A DNA stretch of 64,000 nucleotides from Prosthecobacter sp. (lineage in GTDB: Bacteria > Verrucomicrobiota > Verrucomicrobiia > Verrucomicrobiales > Verrucomicrobiaceae), in the NCBI GenBank assembly GCA_021733925.1, contig JAIPJY010000002.1:1-64000 (forward strand). The letters are read 5' to 3'. Each line of letters begins with the position of its first letter. Position 1 is the stretch's first letter. The position numbers and the translations under genes are program-made. A model generated the notes under the pieces. It was not told where the DNA came from. It did no database searches and saw only the letters and a program-made list of their open reading frames with translations. Positions 49,066-61,000 of this stretch are shown piece after piece.

Positions 49066-52000
49066 ATGAAAACACTTCGACACAATCGCATCCTTCTCGG
49101 CTGGTTCATGACCGTGCTGATGTTCGCCATGCAAGTCGCCACGCCGTTGCAGTCAGCGACCATTTACTGGACCACGGATGCGAAGACCTCCGGTGAGTTT
49201 GGCTCTGGCGACTGGAACACCACCACCACCAACTGGCTGGCCACAGTGCCTTCAGGCACGGCTGGCACTCCGGTGGCCTGGAACAACGGCGCTGGAGATA
49301 TCGCGGCTTTCCTCGGCTCCGCCAACGTGAGCATCACCGCCCCTATCTCGGTGGGCGGACTGTATTTCGAGGCGGCAAACACCCTCACCGCCACCTCCGC
49401 AGCGAATTCGCTGACGTTTGTCGGCGGCTCGCCAACCATCACCATCAGGGGCGATTCCAGCTTCAATGACACCGTGGTCGGTCTCAACGCCGCACTTGAC
49501 GGCACCCAGGGGGTGTCCATTCAGTTCACGGATACCGCAGGATCACCGGGAGCTTACCGTGGCATTCTGCAGCTGGGAGTCCAAAACAACAATTTTGCCA
49601 GCACCATGATCGGCGGCATCACCGTTGGAAACCAGGCCGAGCTCAGAGTGGTCGCGAATTCGACCGACCTGAACACGGGTAAGAATCCGCTGGGCACCAA
49701 CCAGGTCACCCTGCAGGCAGGTTCAAAGCTGGACATTCGCGGCTTCAACTCCACCTCGAACGGTCTCTCCGGTCGTGTGTTCGGCAGCACCGGCACCGGA
49801 GACAGCGCCCTGGTCGACTTCAGCAAAACCGCCGCCAGCCTCTCCACCGACTTCATCGTGACGGGGACGACCTTCAGCACCACGACGGCAGCCCTCGCCG
49901 TGCAGTGGGTTGGCAAGGTGGACATCGGCCAGGCCGGTGCCTACACCTTCTTTGGCAGCGTGGATGACGGGGCCAAGATTTACATCGATGGAGTGCTCGT
50001 CTTGAACAACGATGGTGGCAAAGGCGCCACGGACCTTTCCAGCTCCGCCATCTTCCTGGCCTCCGGCTCGCATGACATCCGCATCGACTATGTGAACGGC
50101 TCCAGCGGCGGCAACCTCAATCTCGGCTACGCCGGCCCTGACACGAATGATGGCAACGGCCAGATTCGCAAAATCATTCCCGCCAGCAACCTTCATCAGG
50201 CGGACGTCAACACTGTGGACGGTTCCAGCAACGCCCTGCAGTTTGGCAATGCGGTGCGCCTCACGGGCAATTCTGAGATCTCCCTCTCCAACACCTCCAT
50301 CACTTCTGCGCAGATGGGCCGCCTGCTGCTGGACACCGGCGTCACCCTTTCCGTCGCCTCTTATGATCTCCTTGGAGAAACCGCCGTGGTCGGCAACGGC
50401 GGCGGCTTTGGCAAGACCCTGCGCTTTGGCGGGACCACTGCGGCCCCGACTGTGTTTGGCACCTTGGGCTCAGGCACCGGCACCGGTGGTAATGTGTACA
50501 TCGCCTCGGACATGAACGTGGCTTTTGACGGCGTGGTTTCGGATGAGGGCCGGGCCATGACCATTCAAAAGACCGGCGCAGGCTGGCTCTACTTCAATCA
50601 AACGCAGGACATCAACTCGCTGGGCTCCACCACCAGCATTCAAATGATCGGCACGAAAGTGACCCAGGATGCCACCTACGTCGCTGCAACTTACGGCACG
50701 GACGGCACTCTCAACGGCAAGGCCAGCACGCTGACGACCTCGAGCACGAGCTCACTGTCCGTGGGCATGACGGTCGCTGGCACGGGAATTCCTGCGGGCA
50801 CGGTGATCGTCGCCATCATCAACGGCACCCAGTTCAAGGTTTCGGGAGATGCCACGGCGGTCGCGTCTGCCACCTCGCTCACCTTTTCCAAGACCCCCAC
50901 GCTGGTGCTGACCGGCAGTTCCGCCGCTGGTTCCTTTGACCCCATTGGGTCGGCGAAGATCGTCCTCGCGGGCGGCAACTTGGTGCTGAATTCCAAAGGC
51001 GGAGCCATTGCAGGCGCCGGGCCGACGTTTGGCAATGCCGTCGATGTCACTGCCGACGCGGTCATCCAGGACGTCGCCAACGCCGTGGCCACGACCTTGG
51101 GCGGCGCGATCACCATCTCCAGCGGCAAGACCCTGGTGCTGGATGCCATTGCAGGTGGCCGCCCCGCCTCCGACCCGGGTGCCAATCTCGTCATCGCAGG
51201 CGGCATCACCGGAGACGCCACCACCTCCATCATCATCCGCTCCACGCAGAAAAATGCCGGAACGACGGTCACTGCCATCAATGCACTGGCCACGGGTGTG
51301 GCACAGCAGATCGGCTTTGCCTCCGCGAGCGGCACCGTGACCCTGACCGGCAACAACTCGGGCTTTGCCGGGCAGCTGGTTTTTGAACCTGGCGCGAACC
51401 TGCGTGTGCTGGGGGTCAGCGCCCTCAACAACAAGACCTTCACCATGGCTGGCGGCACGCTGCAGCTGCTGGACAATGGCGACGGCACCGGCGGCCTGCA
51501 AAATCTGGCCTTCAACCATGGCATCACCGTCACAGGCAATGCCACCCTGACTATCGGGCCTGCGTCCGCCGCAGTATCGCCCTTCTTCACTCCGGCGGCC
51601 AACAAGCGCGCGCAGATTTCCACTTTGAACGTCGGCAACAACGTGGTGACGGTGGCCAACAACAACGGCTATGGTTTGCAGGTGACCGGTGTCACCACCT
51701 TGACAGGCTCCCCCACCTTCACGGTCAACAACGCCACCACTTCGAACAATCTGGTCCAGGGCCTTGAACTTGCCGGCCAGGTGACCGGCATGGGAAGCAT
51801 TCTCAAGGCCGGCTCCGGCACAATGGTGCTCAGCAATGCCACCAACAACTTTGGCGGCTCGGTCACTTTCAATGCCTTCGGCAACAGCGGGAGCACGGTT
51901 CTGACCGTCGAAAGTGCGTCGAAAGTGGTTGCCGGAGAGCTGCTGAGCGCCTCAGGCATCAACAGCGCCAACGGCGGCACCCGCATCAATTCCATCACCA

Positions 52001-55000
52001 CGCAGAATTTTGCCTCCAGTGTGGCCAGCGGCCAGACCACACTCACCCTGGCATCCAGCGTGGCCACGACTTTTGCCGTCAACATGCTGGTGAGCGGCGC
52101 CGGCATTGCCTCTGGAACCAAGGTGCTCAGCATCAATGACAACGTCACCAACACGACTAATGGAGACATCATTAACAACCCCAACATTGTCACCAATGTT
52201 CAGGGCGGCACCTCAAGCTTCCGCGTCGGCATGGCGGTGTCAGGCTCCGGAATTCCCGCCGGCACCTTTGTGGCGGAAATCATCGACGGCACCACCTTGC
52301 GGCTGAACCAGAACATCACCGTCTACAACCCCACGCTCGTCAGACATCAGGTGACATTGACCAGTGCGGTGACCACGGCGGACACCACCCTCGTGCTCAC
52401 CCAGTTGAACCTGAACCAGGCGCTGACGGGGGCGCTGAATGGTTCAACTTCGGTCACCGGCACCTCGCTGATCAATGTCACAAACGGCGTGCTGGCCTTC
52501 AGCAGCAATGGAGCGCTGGGGGATTCTTTGAACCAGGTACTCGTCAACACCAACTCGACCACGCAGGGACTGCGCGCGGACGGTACCTTCAGTTCCAACG
52601 GTCGCACGTTCATCATGAACCAGACCAGCAACGCCATTGACGTGACGGGTGGCAACACCTTCACGATGGACAACACCTTCAGCTTTTCAAACAACAGCAG
52701 CAACCTGCAGAAAAATGACACCGGCATGCTGTTGCTGACTGCGCCGATGACCCAGGGGCTTCCAGGACTCACTTCAGCATGGAACGGCATTCTCACCATC
52801 GGTCAGGGAGTGGTGCGGATCTCGAACGCCTCCGCTCTCGGCGCTGCCGGCAGCTTCAATCGCGGCTCCAATTCGGGCTCCGCCTACACCCTGGTGGCCA
52901 ATGTGGCTGCGGCCTTGGAGTTGACGAATTCAATCACGGTTGGAGAAACCTTGGTTTTCAACCCTGGCAATAACAACACCTCCAACGGCATCAACGGGGG
53001 CGGGGCTCTGCGCAGCGTCGGCGGCAACAACACCTACAGCGGCACCATCACCTTCTCCAGCCCCACCACGGGGGACAACAACAATCGTGCGGCCATCATC
53101 GGCGTGGACGCCGGATCAACGCTTCACATCACGGGTTCCATGATCGGTCGTGTGGGCACCGGCGGCAGCGGGCGTGGTTCCTGGTTCGGTCTCGTCGGGG
53201 CAGGCAACGGTTTCATCGACACGGCCATGAGCTACGATGGCAATCTCGCCAACGGCATCTATTCCCTGGACAAGGCCGGCACGGGCACCTGGACGATCAC
53301 CGCAGCCAATGCTTTTCCAGGCCAGAACGTCTATGTAAACCAGGGCACCTTGGTGCTCAATGGCGCAGGCACTCTTGGCGTGCCCGGAACTGGTGGTGGC
53401 GTCGGCGCGGTCGTTGTGACGCCTGAGGGCACCCTCAACCTCAACAGCACCGGCACCAATGTCAGCAACCGTCTCGGTGGCCGGGCACTTTCGCTTTATG
53501 GCGGTAACATCAACCTCATGGGAAATGCGGGTGCCGCCACCTCGGAAACTGTGGGCGCGCTCACGGTGAATGCCGGGCAGACCATCATCACGCTCACAGG
53601 GCAGCAGGCCAGTTTCGTCACCGGTTCGGTCACCCGCGCCACCAACAACGGCGGCATCACCGGCACCATGCTGGTGCGCGGACTCAGCACCGGGATCATG
53701 CAGTCCGCCACCGGCGGCTTTGCCTTCACCGGACAAGCGGGCGCTGCGGGGACCTTGAACAAAGGCATCATTCCCTGGGTGATCGTTGACCCGAGCTCTT
53801 CGGGCTCGGGCACTTCTTTCGCCACCTCCGACTCGGTCACCGGGCAGCTGCGTGCTTTGAACACCACCACCGAGATGTCTTCGACGCTGACCAATAATCT
53901 GGCCGGCGTGGCCACTCCGCTGAACATCCTCCTCTCAAACAACCAGTCGATCACGGGCGGCGTGACCACCACCACCCTGATCAACAGCCTGACCATCAAC
54001 TCGCTGACCCTTCAGACTGGCGGCGCAGTCACGCTCAATGCCGGTCAGATACTCACCCTGGACAGCGGCGGCGTGCTCGTGCTTGCAAATGCGACCAATG
54101 CCAGCATCAGCGGCATCAACGGCAGCAACGTCGGCCGCCTGGGCACCAGCAGCAACAACCAGTTCGTCTACCACACCTTGAGCGATCTGACGATCAATGC
54201 CGCCATGTTCGGCGTCTCGGCAGGTCTTGCGAAGGCCGGCGCCGCTCAGCTGATTCTCACCACCCAGCAGTTCTACACAGGTGGCACGGCGGTCAATGAA
54301 GGCATCTTGAAACTGGCAGGCGGGACCAATACCATCTTCTACAACAACGACTTTGTCCTGCAGGGAGGCTCACTTGACCTCAACGGCAATGCTCAGGTGC
54401 TCAACGGTCTGCGCGTCAGCACCACCACGGCGCAGAACGCCAACCTGGTGCCGGACATCGGCGGCACGATCATCAACACCTCCCTAACCATGGCCACTCT
54501 GGGCCTGGCCGCCGCCTCAGGCAGCTTCTCGGGATCCATCACCGGCAACGTGGCTCTCGTGCGCTCCACCACCGTCACGACTTACAGTGACTGGAACATC
54601 TACACCGCCAACACCTACACGGGCCCCACGATTCTCAATGGCGGCCGCACCCAGCTCCTCGGCACCGCCACCTTGAGCAACACCTCCTCCATCACCATCA
54701 ACCAGGCCACGCTGCTTCTCAGCAACAACAACGGCACCAGCATTCTGGACGCCCTGGTTGACGACCGGATCAACGACGCGGCCCCCATCACCCTGCGCGG
54801 CGGCATGATCCAGTATCGCGCGCGCTTTGGCAGTGACGGCACCGAGGTCTTTGGTGCGCTGACCCTCGCCCAGGGCGCCAGCGTCATCGATGTGGCCGCC
54901 CCCGGCGCGAACATCAACAACTCCACCGCCATCTTCGCCAGCCTCACCCAGCAGGCCGGGTCCCACGGCACTCTCAGGTTCTTCAACACCTCCGGCCTCT

Positions 55001-58000
55001 TCGGCAACAGCACCGCCCGCGTGTTCTTTGACAACATCAACGGCGTCAGCTCCGCGACCGTGGGCGCCGGCCTCACCAACGACCTGATCGGTGGCTGGGC
55101 CGTGGTGGAGCGCGATTTCGCCAGCTACTCCCCCGGCACCGGTGTTGGAGCCTTGAATTCTGCAGGCTACGCAGGCTATTCCACCAACGACATCAACTCG
55201 GGCATCGCCACGGACAACATTCGCATGACGTATGCAGCGGTGACTTCCACCGGAGTCGTTGGCAAAAACCAGCTCACCGTCGCCACCACCGCCGGCTTGC
55301 AAGTCGGCGATGCCGTCCTGGGCGCCGGCATCCCCGTGGGTGCCGTGGTGGCCTCCATCATTGATGGCGCCAACTTCACCATCGACCAGAACCTTGGCAC
55401 CGCCAATCCGACCCTGACACTGCCGCAGACCGTGTCGCTGACGGGTGACCGCACCATCAACAGCCTCGCCATGGTGGTGTCGGGCAACAGCACGCTGGAT
55501 CTCGGAGGCTTCACCCTGAACATTGCCAGCGGCGGCCTGATCGCCTCCCAGGGCTTCGACTTGATCAACCCGGCGGTCAGTGTGGTGACCAGCTCAACGA
55601 CGAGCAACACCGTCCTGCTGGCCACCATGCCCAACACATTGATCGTTGGGTCCACGATTCTGGGCAGCACAGTCACGGCCATCAACGGCCTGACCGTCAC
55701 CTTGGCCGGAAACGCCAATGCCAACATTGCCGCTCCTACGGGGGTCAACTTCATCAGCGCCCTGCGCATGCCCATCGTCATCTCCAACGGCAACCTTACC
55801 GCAGGCAGTGGCGCGGCAGACCTTTACCTGCATGCGCTGGGTTACGTGAATGGCAACGGCAACGTTTATCACCACGATGTGATTGTCGACGCCAACATCG
55901 TCAACAACAACGGCGGTGCGGGGGCGGTGACTCTGGTCATCGACGGCACCGAAGGACGCGGCACCACGGGAACCGGCGGCCGCAGCGGCTTCCGTTCCAA
56001 TCAAGTGGTGCTCACGGGCAACAACACCTACTCCGGCGGAACCTTTGTCAATGCAGGCTTCGTCTACCTGAACTCCGCAGTGGGGCAGGCCTTCGGAACA
56101 GGGAATGTGACCATCACGGGCGGTGGCACCACCAACGGCAACACCTACCAGGAGCGCACCTCCACCGTGGTCTTCGGCGCCTCCAACCAGATCGCCAGCT
56201 CGGCCACCCTGAACATGCTGGGTGGTTCCTCGCTCGAACTGAACGGCTTCAATCAGACTCTCGCAGCCCTCCATTTTGACAACACCGGCGGCAACGTCCC
56301 CATGCTGCTGGTGGGCACCGGCGCGCTCACCCTCAACGGCGGCATCATCGCCACTTCGTCCAATCTTTCCAGCCCCGTCGGCGGCATCAGCAGCTCCACC
56401 ATCACCACCGGGGTCATGGACGCCGTCCTCACCAACGGCAGCAATGTGATCACCGTGGGCAACACCGCAGGTCTCACGGTGGGCTCGGTGGTGACCGGCA
56501 GCGGCATTGCCGCAGGCACCGTCATCACCGCCATCAACAGCCCGACCTCGATCACGCTTTCCACGAATGCGGTCCCTGGCGCGGTCGCTGCGGACAGCAT
56601 GCTCACCTTTGCGGGCTACGGCTCCCTCGTGCTCAGCAGCGGGGCGCACACCTTTGACATCAGCGCGGTGTCTGCCAACGGCCAGAATCTGGCACCGCTG
56701 CAGCCGACCCTGAACATCAATGGCAACATGTCGGGCACCGGCAGCATCACCAAGATCGGAGACGGTCTTCTGCAGCTTCAAGGCCCCAGCACCTTCACCG
56801 GCGGCATCAACCTCCAGAACGGCGGCATTCTTTTCAGCTCCAGCAGCATCGCCAACGCCGGCACCACTGGCACAGTGAGCGCCGGTCCGATGGGAACAGG
56901 CACCCTGACCCTGTCAGGCAGCAACAATCTCACCCTCCTTTCCAGCGCCAGCCTGACCGTCGGCAACGCGGTGACCTTTGACGCCGGTTTCTCAGGTGAG
57001 TTCCGGTTCGACAGCACTTTCTCCGGCGGCACCAACCTGACCCTCAGCGGTCTGGTGACTCTCCCCGGCGCTGTGACCATCAACGTCATCAATCCTGGCA
57101 TGACCGCCGCTCTCGGCCAGATCACCCGCGTGGGATCGAATGGCAACATCGTGATCAACAAGACCGGACTCGGCACACTGTCCCTGGGCTCCGTGACCGC
57201 AGGCAACAGCATCACCTTGAACATGAACGGCGGCAATCTCTCGCTGCTCAATGATGGTGACGGCACCGGCTCCCGGCAGATCATCGACAGCGGTATCACG
57301 GTCGTTTCCACCCAGGCCATGAATCTCACCGTCGGTCGTGTCGGCACGGTGTACGCGCCGCTCTTCAGCACGGCGGCAAACAAAACCATCCAGATTGCAG
57401 GCTCCACCGGCACCACCTTCACCAGCGGCGTGCTGACGGTGACCAACAACGTCGGCTACGGGCTGGACATCACCAGCAACGTCACGCTTGGCTCCAATCA
57501 GGTCATCAACGTCAGCGTGGCTTCCGTATCCACGCAGATCCAGGGGCTCACGCTGTCCGGCGTCGTGTCGGGCCTTTCAGGGATCACGAAAATTGGCACG
57601 GGCACCCTGGTGCTTGGCAACATTGGCAACAGTTTCACCGGCACGGTGGACATCCAGGGCGGGATTGTGGCGGTCTCCTCCAATGAGGCGCTGGGCAACC
57701 TTGCCAACAACATCCTGCTCAACATCAACTCCGTCGCTGGCGTCGGGCTGCGCGCCACCGGCACATTCGCCACCAGCCGCGTCATCACCTTGAACCAGGC
57801 CAGCAACGCCATCGAAGTCACCGCAGGCAACATTTTCACGCTGAACTCCGCGTTCAATCTGCCAGTGGTTTCCCGCGCGCTGCAAAAAAATGACAACGGC
57901 ACGCTGGAACTGAACGCCAGCAACAGCACATGGACCGGCGTGCTTACCATCGCCTCAGGTGCGGTCAAAGTTTCCAATTCCGGCGCGCTCGGCACCGTGG

Positions 58001-61000
58001 CAGGCGGTACGGTCGTCACAGGCTCCGGTGCCGCGCTGCAGTTGAACAACATCAGCATCGGCTCCGAGCCGCTGAGCTTGAACGGCTCCGGCATCAACAA
58101 CGGCGGCGCACTCCAGTCCCTCTCAGGCACCAACACCGCAGGCGGCGTCATCACGCTCGTCGGGATCACCACCATCGGCGCGGACAGCGGGACCACCCTC
58201 ACGCTCACCGGCGGAATTACAGGTGCGCAGGCCCTGACATTCGCCGGCGCGGGCAACATCACGAGCACCACCACCGGCATCGGCGGCGTTGCCTCCATCA
58301 CCAAGATGGGCAGCGGGATGTTTACCCTCGGGGTGACCAGCGGCTCCTTCGGGGGCGTCCTCGTCATCAATGAAGGCACCTTCCGCATCAATGGGGGCGT
58401 CACCATCGGCGGCACAGGAGCCATCGTTGTCCAAGGCCCCTCGGGTGTGCTGGATCTGCAAGGCGGGCTTGCCCACATGAGCGGCGCACGCGCGCTCACC
58501 CTCTCCGGCGGCACGGTCAACATCTCCGGCGCGGCAGGCTCCGCCCAGGTACTGGGCACGCTGACCACCAACCGCAGCATGACCAACGTCATCAACTTCA
58601 ACACCGGCACCGGCACCAACACGCTGACCTTCAGCAATCTGGTGATCAACGGTGACTCCAGCCTCAATTTCACCGGCACTCTCAATTCCACCACCAACCG
58701 GATCGCCTTCAGCAGCACGCCCGGCATGACCAACGGCATCATCCAGCGCGCCCTGGTCAATGGCACGGACTTCGCCACTTACAACGGCAGCGGCGCCGCC
58801 GGCAACATCCAGGCTTTCTCGGCCTACAATACTTCCAACAGCATTGACAGCCTGGCGGCAACGACAAACGCCACCCTGAACCTCTCCGCCACCCCGACCT
58901 TTTTAGGAACGGTCAACCGCACGGCCAATGCCATCAAGCTCTCCGGTTCCAACATCATCCTCGGGAACGGCATCACCACCCAGGGCGCCACTCTGTCTCT
59001 GACCGCAGGGGGCATTTTGAATCTGGGCACCAACAACGTCCTTAGCAGCAACATCCGCATCCAGTTCAACGCGGAGGCCTACGTCGCCGTCGCAGCAGGC
59101 ACCACGCTGACCAGCAACAGCCTGCTCAATGGCGGGGGTGGCTTCGTCAAGGACCTGGGCGGCACGCTCGTCCTCAACGCCCCCAACAACATGGCCGGCA
59201 TCGCCAATATCAGCGGCCAGACGCTGACCGGCAATTTCATCATCAACGCCGGCACGGTGGTGCTCGGCGGCGGCAACAACACCCTGACTCCCAACCAGTT
59301 CCTGATCGTGGCACCAGGAGCCACGCTGGACCTTAACGGCACCTCCCAGTTTGCCTTTGGCACACGTGGAGACGGCTCAGCCCTTCAGGGCAATGCCGGC
59401 ACCATCACCAACAGCAGCGCCAATGCGGCCGCCCTCATTCTCGGGGCTGACAACGGCGGCTTCAACTGGGGCGGAGTGATCAAGCAGGAGGTGGGCGCAG
59501 GCACCATGAGCTTCCTCAAGAGCAGCGGTCAGCAGTACAACTTCCTCAACGCAAACACCTACAGCGGCGCCACCGTCTTTGCTGGCGGTGTCAATCTGCT
59601 GGCAGACGGCGGCATGCTGACGAACACCTCCTCGATCGCCGTCAACTACGCCTACCTCCAGCTAAACGACAATGTCAACTTTGCCCTGGCCAACCGCGTG
59701 AACATCAATGCGGACATCACCCTGAAAGGCGGGTCTCTGGTGTATGTGGGCCGCACGCAGATGGAGACCTCCCAGTCCGTCGGCAACGTCATTCTGGCCG
59801 AAGGCTACAACATGATCCAGTCCGCCAACGGCGGCACGGGCATCAATTCAGCCACCCTCAACCTCCTCTCGCTATCACGTCCCGCAGGATCGACGGCCAC
59901 GCTGCGCTTCCCTGACAACGGCCTCGGCGTCATCGGCAGCGTCGGCCGCATTCTCATCACCAGCCTCAATGGCGTCCTCACCAGCACCAATGCCGGTGGC
60001 GCGAACATCAACAGCGGCGGTCTCGTCAACGGCCTCATCGGACCCTGGGCCGTGCTGGACCGTGAATTTGCCAGCTACATCCCGGACTACGGAGTCGGGC
60101 GTCTCAATCAGACCGGGTTTGCCGGTTACTCCATCAACACCCTCAACGGCACGCCCATCGCCGCAGACAACATCCGCCTGTCTGCCAGTGTCGGTCCGCT
60201 GCTGTCTGACACCACGATCAGCACCCTCGCGGTCAATCCCGGCGGCGCGCTGGCCGCCATCGATCTCGGCGGCCACAACCTCACACTCCAGGGCGGGGGC
60301 CTGCTGCTGGCGCTTTCCGGCGCGAACCGCAGCATTGTGATTGGCAATGGTACGATCACCGCCGGCACACTGAACACCGATAGCGACCTGTATGTCCATG
60401 TGCTGCCCTACGGCCAGGTCGGCTCCTCCACGGTGATCAATGCGGACATCACCAACAACGGCACCGGCAAGGTCCGCCTGATCATGTCGGGGAGTGACGG
60501 CCAGGCAAACCTGACCCTGAACGGCACCAACACCTACACGGGCGGTACGGTGGTCAACGGCGGTGTTTTGATCATCGGCGCCACCGGCAGCATCGCAGGC
60601 GGCGGCATCACCGTTGACGGCGGCTACAACTCGGGCAGCGGCATCCTCGTCCAGACAGCCGGCGGGGTGATCGACTCCAGCAATATACTCACGGTCAACG
60701 GCACCGGCATCGCGGTGCTGACCGGGCAGCAAACCCTGCAGGGCCTGGTTTTCAATGGTTTGGGCGGAGGGTACTCCGCCCCCACCGTCAGTTCCGGTGA
60801 TGGAGTTCTCACCATCGGTTCCTCCGGCGTCGTTTCCAATCCCTTGAATCCTGCTGCCGCGCCGCTGCTCACCGGGCGCGTTGACTTCGGCATGCTGGCC
60901 AATTCAGTCACGGTCAACACCTATGACTTCGGCACCTTCACCAATTTTGCTCCGACCACCCCAGGGCTGATCCTTGGCGGCCTGGTGGGCTCAGGCGGTG

